DNA of 64,000 nt from JAIXWP01 sp964428835 (lineage in GTDB: Bacteria; Bacteroidota; Bacteroidia; Flavobacteriales_D; Sanyastnellaceae): contig CAYRZQ010000018.1 of NCBI GenBank assembly GCA_964428835.1, forward strand, positions 1-64,000, given 5' to 3'. Under the pieces are notes generated by a model. The model worked only from the letters and a program-made list of their open reading frames with translations. It ran no database searches and was not told where the DNA came from. A program made the position numbers and the translations under genes. Position 1 is the first letter of the stretch. Every line of letters starts with the position of its first letter. Positions 33,701 to 40,480 of this stretch are shown one piece after another.

Positions 33701-34154
33701 CAAACGCGCTTTCACTGATAATTTCAGTAATGGTACGACGCTCGTTGGTGTATTGATACTCGTCTGTCACGAGATTATCACTAATAAGCGCCTGCTGAAA
33801 ACCTAAATTATTCCACAGATAACGAGGGTGAGTTGCGGCATTCGAATCCAGGATGCCAGTATTTTCATATAGGTAGGTATAGGTTAAATAATCCCACTCT
33901 CCACAAGGAAAACCGAGGTTTCCGGCTGTTCCATCCTCAAAGCATTTGAGGTTGTGATACATCAAAACCTTTTGATAGGTGGTACCATCATCAGCGGGGA
34001 AGGTGAAAAAACGTCGACCTGGAGAGTCGTAGGCCGTGTTGGGATTATTTTGGGCTTCCCATGTATAGGTTTGGACAATGGTGGTATCACCAGGATTTGC
34101 GCTTATGCTCGCGGCAAGGGCAAAGAAAGTACAAAAAGAAAAAAACAATTTCAT
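30711..34154 (-). CDS. PNGase F-like glycoamidase with LamG insert and T9SS sorting domain
   Basis: A 1147-aa secreted protein. The signal peptide is MKLFFSFCTFFALAASISA. The first half-signature of PNGase F follows: CFEDGTAGNLGFPCGEWDYL (71-90), where Asp88 corresponds to the catalytic Asp60 of the Flavobacterium enzyme. A long insert holds a LamG/concanavalin-like domain (about 300-455). PNGase F motifs then resume: RYITPYG (620-626), DVTDF (641-645), TGHGFG (720-725), CGEFC (731-735, with Glu733 matching Glu206) and RAGWCPG (773-779). All three PNGase F disulfide pairs have counterparts. A CARDB-like and a further beta domain follow, then a T9SS type A tail (FPNPASGEARL). Removal of N-glycans from extracellular glycoproteins is likely but unproven; the Glu118 equivalent is uncertain. 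Confidence 0.82.
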   Translation of the reverse strand: MKLFFSFCTFFALAASISANPGDTTIVQTYTWEAQNNPNTAYDSPGRRFFTFPADDGTTYQKVLMYHNLKCFEDGTAGNLGFPCGEWDYLTYTYLYENTGILDSNAATHPRYLWNNLGFQQALISDNLVTDEYQYTNERRTITEIISESAFAPLNTNGTLSLFGNSLAGRSQFVWTNEELNAMGLTAGEIDKISLEAGDNSGLVKRLKIRIRQGLITGLNTFIENNWTTVYDSDTEFSANENVDFFFSTPFVWNGTSDISIEFSYTNYQLLSTIPIVSESSVIGGVESHQSNLSAHFNERDLVVAHIDQLSQLNNNITVAFWMFGDPAFQPENGTTFEAVNSMNARVLNSHTPWSNGRVYWDCGADNNGYDRIDKIAGESQYEGKWNHWAFTKDASTGVMRIFVNGVQFHALTGMTKSIGEIVRLTIGGASSFVNFYNGALDEFVILKSTLPASDILTLMRTGVIPISTFSPDVLLYHKFDDPNYDLTDDWNSNFSSYHVGSPHRRLVPGDQLFLGATAVSQRPAVTFYRGDYTSVSENTIGSFVWERPQTSLEEFEIQNYEPVVISRSYHWQGGYSYIFSPTGMKLDSTAIAGSYSINNEIIDYYQEPFFVKNRIELGRYITPYGINLTLGPDGWTWIYDVTDFEPLLHGEVELEAGNWQELLDLKFVFIEGPEVREVKRIENVWNGDFQLNTFDQNVTERTLTREEDEVGVKLRTTVTGHGFGFDNNNCGEFCFNTHRVEVNGDTEWSWEIMEDCDLNPLYPQGGTWIYARAGWCPGQEGTIQEFELTPFVTNNEVSVDYDIEHDPYGNYVTESQAIFYGPINQQNDLEIDRIIAPSNWKIDSRMNPMCDNPKVVIRNRGAQPVTAATLTYRVAGGATQTFEWTGNLDFMESAVVELTYSDPIMWEGGSGLLNFIVDLSGDENESNNHAESKFNRPPVYSYTALNENRIIVVVRTNNANQENSWALYDINDNIVAQRTSFPLANTTYRDTLTLNQGCYRFKLNDNGGDGLSFFANNDGNGSAALDRVNGPDFRMFNADFGREIDHYFYFATNLTVNIEEPIIHGSKVLIFPNPASGEARLRTYGMGSNISVKIFNLGGSLCFEQQQVRNDNSQDITLNLANLPAGLYMVNVSDGHHSQTIKLSVE

Positions 34155-34217
34155 GGTTTGGAGAAGATGATTTTTTTCAAAGAAAACCTATTTCTCCTAA
34201 AGCATGAAATTGTTTTT
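34141..34217 (-). repeat. 15-bp inverted repeat over the PNGase-like start codon
   Basis: AAAAACAATTTCATG at 34141-34155 is the exact reverse complement of 34203-34217, with 47 nt between. In the minus-strand mRNA the upstream copy would pair with the start codon (34154-34152) and the first four codons. This could form a translation-blocking hairpin. It is too long to be expected by chance at such spacing, although AT-rich. Confidence 0.65.
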
Positions 34218-34239
34218 CACAAATTCGAGGAAGTCAAAC

Positions 34240-34791
34240 TTACTTTTCTACCTCCGCAATGGCGTCGATATCTATCTGCATATACAGATTAAAGTTCGCA
34301 GGAGTTTCGGAAAGAGTTCCTTTGAAGAAAATTTTTAAAGCATCGCTATCCGTAAAATATTGCTGAATCTTTGCAGTCTCAGCACTCGAAAACTCAATTT
34401 TTGATAGCTCTGTCTGAGTCATACTCTCTTGCAGATTAAGGCTTGGAATTAAAAACTCTGTTCCTGCCGTGGCCATTTCTTTGCTTCCGAATCCAATGCT
34501 TCCATTGAAGGTTGTATTTGGGCCATTCCAATATTCGAAAATCTTATATTTTATGCCAACTAATTCATAGCGTTTAATGTTGTCTTTCACCTTTGCGAGG
34601 TCTTGATTATTGGCTAAAACATCGGCAATGTCAGACAAGTCAACAACGAAAGATCCATTATTGTCAGCTTGAGCCTGTACTGGGAATCTAACTTCTATTG
34701 TAGTTGAAAATTTTTGGTCTTTGAACTTCTCACATCCTGTAAAAAGAAGTAAAAAAGTCACACCTAAAATTAGTGATAAAAGAGACTTCAT
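34240..34791 (-). CDS. Putative lipoprotein, unknown function
   Basis: A 183-aa protein with a lipoprotein signal peptide (MKSLLSLILGVTFLLLFTGC, lipobox LFTGC, lipid on Cys20). The start at 34791 is chosen because the signal peptide begins there; an upstream in-frame ATG adds 19 residues before it. The mature part is acidic and beta/alpha mixed with no motif I recognise. A strand pattern KFSTTIEVRFPVQAQADNNGSF opens it, and the C-terminus (NFNLYMQIDIDAIAEVEK) is strand-like. A TATCTTTG box at about 34824-34831 on the minus strand is a plausible -7 element. It is divergent from the DUF2851 gene. Confidence 0.72.
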   Translation of the reverse strand: MKSLLSLILGVTFLLLFTGCEKFKDQKFSTTIEVRFPVQAQADNNGSFVVDLSDIADVLANNQDLAKVKDNIKRYELVGIKYKIFEYWNGPNTTFNGSIGFGSKEMATAGTEFLIPSLNLQESMTQTELSKIEFSSAETAKIQQYFTDSDALKIFFKGTLSETPANFNLYMQIDIDAIAEVEK

Positions 34792-34883
34792 TGGTTGAAT
34801 ATTTAGTGTTGTGGTATGCAAAGATATGGAACATAGATTTTTATGCACTTAAGTTCCTGTTTTTTTGGGGGAAAATAAAATCT

Positions 34884-36170
34884 ATGAACGAACACTTTCT
34901 ACACTTTTTATGGCGCTATCTGGGCTTCGAAAGAACGGACTTGGCAACGGAATCGGGCGATGCAATTGACATTCTTTTTCCTGGTAATTACAATCGACTC
35001 GGTGGCCCTGATTTTATGAATGCCCGTGTGCGCATTGGTGATACCTTGTGGGTCGGACATGTAGAGATTCATGTGCACTCAGGCGATTGGCTCAAGCACG
35101 GACATCAACATGACGATCATTACAAGAATGTAATCTTACATGTAGTCTATACGAATGATAAAAACATCTCTATTCTTCATGAAGGAGACTTGCCAGTGCT
35201 GGTATTGAAAGATAGAATTCGACCGGAGTCATTCGAGCGATACCAACTTTGGATGAAGAAAATGGATAGTCCTATCGCTTGTGAATTGAAGCAATCAGCT
35301 CCTCCGCAAGTAATATTGGAAGGTTGGAAGTCTCGATTGCTTGTGGAGCGAATTGAAATGAAAAGTGCATTGATACTTGAATTACTCGAAGAATGTCAGG
35401 GACGTTGGCAAGATGTCTTCTACATCAAACTGGCGAGAAGTATTGGGCAAGGGCCTAATGCGGCATGCTTTGAGCAATTGGCAAAAGCTGTTCCTCTAGC
35501 CTTAATTCACAAATACAGAGATCAGCCACTGCGGTGCGATGCACTTTTGTTTGGTATGAGTGGATTGCTCGATAGAGTAGAGGATCCCGATGAATATGTC
35601 CAAGGATTACTCGCTGAGTTTACCTTCCTAAAAGCAAAACATGGGATTGAAAGTATGCCAGGACTTATGTGGCATTTCCGTGGTGTTCGCCCTCAAAATT
35701 TCCCCACGATTCGCATCGCACAGCTTTCCGCAATTTTACGTAAACATGTCTCCCTTTTTCAATTCGTTATCACATGCTCTTCGATTAAAGAGCTCAAAGA
35801 ATTGTTTTCCGTTAGCATTGATGATTACTGGACTCATCATTTTCACTTTGGAGAATCAACAGTTCTTTCATCATCAAAAAAATTAGGAGATTTTATGCTT
35901 AATGGAATATTACTGAATGCCGTTGCCATCGTGCTGTTTTCTATGGGGAGGTATGAATCGAACACCAAACTCACCGATTTGGCGCTCTTCATTTATGAAA
36001 ATTGCAAAGCCGAACATAACCACATAACTTCTCTTTGGATGGAGCTAGGCATTGAGGTTCGACATTCAAGCGATTCTCAGGCATTGATTCAACTTTATCA
36101 TGATTACTGTGAGAGAAAGCGCTGTCTTGAATGTTCCATTGGTCATTACTATCTTTCCCAACATCAGTGA
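34884..36170 (+). CDS. DUF2851 family protein
   Basis: A 428-aa cytoplasmic protein. The N-terminus MNEHFLHFLWRYLGFERTDL followed by GPDFMNARVRIGDTLWVGHVEIHVHSGDWLKHGH is characteristic of DUF2851, a family widespread in Bacteroidota with a nuclease-like N-terminal region (conserved Asp and E-x-H residues reminiscent of PD-(D/E)xK, my inference). The start at 34884 is chosen for family agreement; a longer reading frame upstream is unlikely to be translated. No operon partner is apparent. Confidence 0.85.
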   Translation: MNEHFLHFLWRYLGFERTDLATESGDAIDILFPGNYNRLGGPDFMNARVRIGDTLWVGHVEIHVHSGDWLKHGHQHDDHYKNVILHVVYTNDKNISILHEGDLPVLVLKDRIRPESFERYQLWMKKMDSPIACELKQSAPPQVILEGWKSRLLVERIEMKSALILELLEECQGRWQDVFYIKLARSIGQGPNAACFEQLAKAVPLALIHKYRDQPLRCDALLFGMSGLLDRVEDPDEYVQGLLAEFTFLKAKHGIESMPGLMWHFRGVRPQNFPTIRIAQLSAILRKHVSLFQFVITCSSIKELKELFSVSIDDYWTHHFHFGESTVLSSSKKLGDFMLNGILLNAVAIVLFSMGRYESNTKLTDLALFIYENCKAEHNHITSLWMELGIEVRHSSDSQALIQLYHDYCERKRCLECSIGHYYLSQHQ

Positions 36171-36296
36171 AAAGAGTTCAGTTATTTTGTTGGAATTTCA
36201 ACAACTTAAGATTCTCGATCAGGGCAAAAAATAATATCGCTATATTTGTGCATCACTTTAAATACTTCAACCAAATTTTTTCCCAAGGAGTGCGCA

Positions 36297-36533
36297 ATGA
36301 ACCGAATTATTCTTGATTTTTTTGAGAAACAAACGTTTGGTGTTTGTGCCTGGCTCGCCACTAAAATGGGCGTGCGGGTGAAGAAAGTCCGTTTGAGCTT
36401 TATCTACTTATCCTTTCTCACGTTTGGAAGTCCAATTTTCGTTTACTTGGTTTTGAAATTCTGGAAAGAAAATTCTCACATTTTCAAACCATGGAAATGG
36501 GGATCGAAGATTGGAGAGTTGGGTAATAGCTAG
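36297..36533 (+). CDS. Small PspC-like membrane protein
   Basis: A 78-aa protein resembling a PspC domain: TFGVCAWLATKMGVRVKKVRLSFIYLSF (GVC-x-L-A pattern with the following VR) then one hydrophobic helix (GSPIFVYLVLKFW). PspC domains occur in envelope-stress systems, but no Psp partner is nearby and the function here is unknown. The start at 36297 has an AAGGAG motif 6 nt upstream, uncommon in this lineage; an in-frame ATG 51 nt upstream is less likely. It lies ahead of the rpsF operon on the same strand. Confidence 0.7.
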   Translation: MNRIILDFFEKQTFGVCAWLATKMGVRVKKVRLSFIYLSFLTFGSPIFVYLVLKFWKENSHIFKPWKWGSKIGELGNS

Positions 36534-36585
36534 TATGTGGTTCAAAATCAGCTATTTAGACGGTTTTAATTTTCTTCTTTTTCTT

Positions 36586-36617
36586 TTTGGAGACTCCATC
36601 AAGTCTCCGTATATTTG
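36586..36617 (+). promoter_or_regulatory. Promoter of rpsF-rpsR-rplI with operator-like inverted repeat
   Basis: TTTG (36586-36589), a 20-nt spacer and TATATTTG (36610-36617). The spacer is almost completely filled by a perfect inverted repeat, GGAGACT (36589-36595), 6 nt, AGTCTCC (36602-36608). Placed between the -33 and -7 boxes it could be an operator, or, if transcribed from further upstream, an RNA hairpin. Confidence 0.65.
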
Positions 36618-36654
36618 CCGTCCAATTTTTTAAATCATAAACAATTCAAAATCA

Positions 36655-37017
36655 ATGAACCGTTACGAAACTGTTTTCATTATGACTCCCGTGCTGTCAG
36701 AAGAGCAGGCAGCGGAAACAGTAGAAAAGTTCAAGAAGTTTTTGAAGGGTAAGGGTGCGAAAATCAAGCATGAGGAAAACTGGGGCTTGAGAAAATTAGC
36801 ATACCCAATCCAGAAAAAAACTACAGGCTTTTACTACTTGGTAGAATTCGAAGCCAACGGAGATGTTGTCGGACCTTTCGAGACTGAATTCCGTCGCGAT
36901 GAGCGCATCCTAAGATTCTTGACCACTGCTATGGACAAGTATCATATTGAGTACGCTGAGAGCCGCAGAAACAAGTCTAAAAAAGAAGACGCTCCTAAAG
37001 CAAAAGCAGAAGCCTAA
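36655..37017 (+). CDS. rpsF: 30S ribosomal protein S6
   Basis: A 120-aa S6. MNRYETVFIMTPVLSEEQAAETVEKFKKFL and the segment NWGLRKLAYPIQKKTTGFYYLVEFEANG are the family core. The C-terminus is extended and charged (RRNKSKKEDAPKAKAEA). S6 binds S18 on the platform of the 30S subunit, and the S6-S18 pair is known to regulate its own mRNA in several bacteria. It is the first gene of rpsF-rpsR-rplI; ssb, which sits between rpsF and rpsR in many other bacteria, is absent. Confidence 0.98.
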   Translation: MNRYETVFIMTPVLSEEQAAETVEKFKKFLKGKGAKIKHEENWGLRKLAYPIQKKTTGFYYLVEFEANGDVVGPFETEFRRDERILRFLTTAMDKYHIEYAESRRNKSKKEDAPKAKAEA

Positions 37018-37042
37018 GTTTTAACCTTCAAAAAACTTCAAA

Positions 37043-37309
37043 ATGAGCGATAATTCAGAAATCAGATATCTCAATCCAATCGAGATTGAAACAAAGCAAG
37101 CGAAATACTGCCGCTTCAAAAAGTCAGGTATCAAGTATATCGACTACAAGGACGCAGATTTCCTTTTGAAACTTTGCAATGAACAAGGTAAGATTCTTCC
37201 ACGTCGTCTTACTGGTACTTCATTGAAATACCAAAGAAAAGTAGCACAAGCAATCAAAAAAGCACGTCACTTGGCTCTTATGCCTTATGTTGGCGATATG
37301 CTTAAATAA
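37043..37309 (+). CDS. rpsR: 30S ribosomal protein S18
   Basis: An 88-aa S18. It contains KYCRFKKSGIKYIDYKDADFLLKLCNEQGKILPRRLTGTSLKYQRKVAQAIKKARHLALMPY, which covers the entire family domain including the ILPRR and Q-R-x-V-A-x-A-I-K-x-AR motifs. It is 25 nt after rpsF and 17 nt before rplI. Confidence 0.98.
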   Translation: MSDNSEIRYLNPIEIETKQAKYCRFKKSGIKYIDYKDADFLLKLCNEQGKILPRRLTGTSLKYQRKVAQAIKKARHLALMPYVGDMLK

Positions 37310-37326
37310 TATCGGAGGGTAAAAAA

Positions 37327-37773
37327 ATGGAAGTAATTCTTAAAGCGAACATCGAAAAGCTCGGCGCCAAAGACGAAATCGTTGTGGTGAAGCCAGGCTA
37401 TGCACGCAATTACCTCATCCCTCGCGGATATGCTATTGCTGCTACAGAATCTGCGAAGAAAGTTCTCGCAGAAAACCTTAAGCAACGCGCTCACAAGGAA
37501 ACAAAAATCCTTGCTGAAGCTCAAGCTACTGCCGAAAAACTCGGAGCTCTTGCTATCAAAATCGGTACAAAGGCTTCTGAAACAGGTAAAATCTTCGGTA
37601 GCGTAAACACTATTCAACTTTCAGAAGCCCTCGCTAAAGAAGGCTTTAACATCGACCGCAAGAGCATTAGCCTCAGCGACGACCATATCAAAATGCTCGG
37701 CGCTTATGAAGCTAAAGTGAAACTCCACAAAGAAGTTTCTGCGATCGTGAAATTTGAAATTGTTGCTGAATAA
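37327..37773 (+). CDS. rplI: 50S ribosomal protein L9
   Basis: A 148-aa two-domain L9: an N-terminal RNA-binding domain (MEVILKANIEKLGAKDEIVVVKPGYARNYLIPRGYAIAA), a long connecting helix (about residues 40-75) and a C-terminal domain (GKIFGSVNTIQLSEALAKEGFNIDRKSI). Unusually for this lineage, a strong Shine-Dalgarno GGAGG (37314-37318) lies at normal distance from the ATG. It is followed by an intrinsic terminator. Confidence 0.98.
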   Translation: MEVILKANIEKLGAKDEIVVVKPGYARNYLIPRGYAIAATESAKKVLAENLKQRAHKETKILAEAQATAEKLGALAIKIGTKASETGKIFGSVNTIQLSEALAKEGFNIDRKSISLSDDHIKMLGAYEAKVKLHKEVSAIVKFEIVAE

Positions 37774-37795
37774 TTCAGTCTGCAAACAGAATATA

Positions 37796-37826
37796 AAAGA
37801 CCGTCTTTTAGGCGGTCTTTTTTTTT
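37796..37826 (+). terminator. Intrinsic terminator of the rpsF operon
   Basis: A 10-bp stem (AAAGACCGTC 37796-37805, GGCGGTCTTT 37811-37820, one G-U) with a TTTTA loop runs into a T tract to 37826. It lies 23 nt after the rplI stop. Confidence 0.9.
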
Positions 37827-37848
37827 CACATAACCTTACTTTTGTATC

Positions 37849-39873
37849 ATGAAATTTGAACTCAGATCAGACTATACACCAAGTGGTGATCAACCCTTAG
37901 CTATTCAACAACTGACTGAGGGTATAGAGCGGGGCGATCGCTTTCAAACCCTGCTCGGTGTTACCGGTTCTGGAAAAACATTTACTGTTGCCAATGTAAT
38001 CGCCAATACGCAACGACCAACTCTTGTGCTGAGTCACAATAAAACTCTGGCCGCTCAACTTTATTCTGAGTTCAAACACTTCTTTCCCGAAAATCTGGTA
38101 GAATACTTTGTTTCTTACTACGACTATTATCAACCAGAGGCATATCTTCCAACTACTGGAACATATATCGAGAAAGATCTTTCGATCAATGATGAAATAG
38201 AAAAACTCCGCCTTTCCGCTACCAGCGCCCTGCTCAGCGGTAGGAGAGATGTAATTGTAGTGGCAAGTATTTCGTGTATATATGGTATTGGTAACCCAGT
38301 TGAATTTCATAAAAGCGTTATCAGTATTGAGAAAGGTCAAGCTATCAGCCGTCAAGGCTTTCTGCATCGACTTGTGGATAGTTTGTATTCCCGTTCAATG
38401 AAAGATTTTACCAGAGGAACTTTTCGTGTGAATGGTGACACAGTAGATGTGTTCTTGGCCTACGCAGATTATGCAGTGCGTGTGACATTTTGGGGAAATG
38501 AAATTGAATCAATAGAAACAATCAATCCTGCGACTGGCAAGACTCTCATGGCTTTTCAGCAGATCAATATCTATCCCGCAAATCTATTCGTAACCAGTAA
38601 GGCGACTATGAATGAGGCGATGTGGGAAATCCAACAGGATATGGCCGCACAGACTCAGGCATTTACAAAAGAGGGGAAATTTATTGAGGCAAAACGTCTT
38701 GAAGAACGTGTCAACTATGATTTGGAAATGATGAAAGAACTTGGATATTGTTCTGGAATCGAAAACTACTCTCGCTATTTTGACCGCCGCCAGCCAGGAC
38801 AGAGACCTTTCTGTTTGCTTGATTATTTTCCTGATGACTACTTGATGGTGATTGACGAGAGTCACGTTACTGTTTCTCAAGTAGGCGCCATGTATGGTGG
38901 TGACCGTTCGAGAAAAGTAAACCTGGTGGAATATGGTTTTCGATTGACGAGCGCCATGGATAACAGACCTCTGACATTCGATGAATGGGAAAGCATGCAA
39001 CGGCAGGTGCTTTTTGTTTCTGCGACTCCAGCAGATTATGAACTTATGAAGAGCGAAGGGGTAGTAGTCGAACAAGTGGTGCGCCCCACAGGGTTGCTAG
39101 ATCCTCCTATTGACGTACGTCCTTCATTGAATCAAATTGATGACCTAATCGGTGAAATCAGAATCACTATTGAAAATGGTGAGCGTGTCCTTGTTACGAC
39201 TCTCACAAAGCGCATGGCAGAAGAGCTTGCCAAATATCTGGATCGACTCAATATTAGCTGTCGATACATTCACAGTGAGGTCGAAACTTTGGATAGAATT
39301 GAGATTCTAAGAGATTTGAGGGAAGGTAAGTTTGATGTACTCGTTGGTGTCAATCTGTTGAGAGAAGGTCTCGATTTACCTGAGGTGTCTCTCGTTGCTA
39401 TCATGGACGCAGATAAAGAAGGCTTCCTGCGAAGCAATCGATCACTTACCCAAACGGCAGGACGCGCAGCAAGAAATGTAAATGGCCGCGTTATCATGTA
39501 CGCTGACACCATCACCGATAGCATGCAGCAAACCATTGACGAAACACAACGAAGAAGAGAAAAACAAGTTGCATACAACGAAAAGCACGGCATTGTTCCA
39601 ATGCAGGTGAAAAAGGGCAATAAAACGATATTCGAACAAAGTGGATTAATTGATAACCGCAAAAAGTCCATCTATGTCGAGCCCGAGCAGAATGTCGCTT
39701 CAATCGCTGCTGACCCTGTGATGCAGCAATTGTCTAAAGAGCAAATTGCGAAGTCACTCGAACAAACGAAAAAGAAAATGGAAAAAGCCGCTCGAGAAAT
39801 GGAGTTCATGGAGGCGGCGCGTCTGAGAGACGAAATGTTTGCGTTGCAAAAGCTATTAGAAGAAAAGTCTTAA
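37849..39873 (+). CDS. uvrB: Excinuclease ABC subunit B
   Basis: The 674-aa damage-verification helicase of nucleotide excision repair. Walker A is GVTGSGKT (residues about 39-46). The beta-hairpin region is YYDYYQPEAYLPTTGTYIEKD. Helicase motifs VIDESHVT, LFVSATPADYE and GRAARN are present. The C-terminal UVR domain (AAREMEFMEAARLRDEMFALQKLLEEKS) contacts UvrC. A TACTTTTG -7-like box is at 37837-37844, just before the ATG. It is followed by a small lipoprotein gene 20 nt downstream. Confidence 0.98.
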   Translation: MKFELRSDYTPSGDQPLAIQQLTEGIERGDRFQTLLGVTGSGKTFTVANVIANTQRPTLVLSHNKTLAAQLYSEFKHFFPENLVEYFVSYYDYYQPEAYLPTTGTYIEKDLSINDEIEKLRLSATSALLSGRRDVIVVASISCIYGIGNPVEFHKSVISIEKGQAISRQGFLHRLVDSLYSRSMKDFTRGTFRVNGDTVDVFLAYADYAVRVTFWGNEIESIETINPATGKTLMAFQQINIYPANLFVTSKATMNEAMWEIQQDMAAQTQAFTKEGKFIEAKRLEERVNYDLEMMKELGYCSGIENYSRYFDRRQPGQRPFCLLDYFPDDYLMVIDESHVTVSQVGAMYGGDRSRKVNLVEYGFRLTSAMDNRPLTFDEWESMQRQVLFVSATPADYELMKSEGVVVEQVVRPTGLLDPPIDVRPSLNQIDDLIGEIRITIENGERVLVTTLTKRMAEELAKYLDRLNISCRYIHSEVETLDRIEILRDLREGKFDVLVGVNLLREGLDLPEVSLVAIMDADKEGFLRSNRSLTQTAGRAARNVNGRVIMYADTITDSMQQTIDETQRRREKQVAYNEKHGIVPMQVKKGNKTIFEQSGLIDNRKKSIYVEPEQNVASIAADPVMQQLSKEQIAKSLEQTKKKMEKAAREMEFMEAARLRDEMFALQKLLEEKS

Positions 39874-39892
39874 TATTGGCATCATAATTATT

Positions 39893-40393
39893 ATGAAGAT
39901 TAAAAAGAATTCTATGAGATACCTTACTTTGATTGCATTAGTGGCGTTGACTGTATTTTTAGTGAACTGCAAAAAGAAAAAGAACACCTCGAATACCGAA
40001 AAAGTAAATACCACAGAAGAAATTGTGAAAGAAGAAACCAAGTTGGAAGTTCTTCCTCTTAGAGTGGATGCAGCATACTCTGGTCCAGCAACGAGCGATG
40101 CTTTTGAAATTCTTTCACAGAAAGTAGAAGGTGACATATTAATTATGGAGGTGCAGTATGGCGGGGGATGCGAGCTTCATACGTTTGAACTTATTAGTAA
40201 TGGTGCCTATATGAAAAGCTTACCGATGAAACTTAATATGTGGTTGACTCACAACGGTAGAAATGATATGTGCCGCGCGATGCTAACCAATACGCTAACT
40301 TTTGATATCAGTTCAATTAAGCCAAATTCAGGCAAAGAGCTTCACTTAATTATCAACGGAAAATCAGATAAAGTGGTGGTTTATAAGTTTTAA
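39893..40393 (+). CDS. Putative lipoprotein, unknown function
   Basis: A 166-aa protein. The signal sequence MKIKKNSMRYLTLIALVALTVFLVNC ends in a lipobox (FLVNC, Cys26), followed by a Lys/Glu/Thr-rich linker of about 35 residues. The folded part contains EVQYGGGCELHTFELISNGAYMKSLPMKLNMWLTHNGRNDMCRAMLTNTLTFDI, with two Cys that could form a disulfide. The VQYGGGCxxHxF pattern recurs in Bacteroidota lipoproteins of unknown function, as far as I recall. A second in-frame ATG at 39914 is possible. It may be cotranscribed with uvrB (20-nt gap). Confidence 0.75.
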   Translation: MKIKKNSMRYLTLIALVALTVFLVNCKKKKNTSNTEKVNTTEEIVKEETKLEVLPLRVDAAYSGPATSDAFEILSQKVEGDILIMEVQYGGGCELHTFELISNGAYMKSLPMKLNMWLTHNGRNDMCRAMLTNTLTFDISSIKPNSGKELHLIINGKSDKVVVYKF

Positions 40394-40480
40394 GCAGGAA
40401 TTCAATATTCTGCAGCTTTTGCTTACTGTTTAATGAAACCCGTATTATTTTTGTAGGTATAACCATCAAAAAAACCTGCA

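Noticed and set aside
34141..34217. Phase-variable invertible promoter flanked by inverted repeats
   Set aside because: The flanked segment is only 47 bp, one arm lies in the coding region, and no promoter is visible inside; a translational hairpin is simpler. Kept as a minor alternative.
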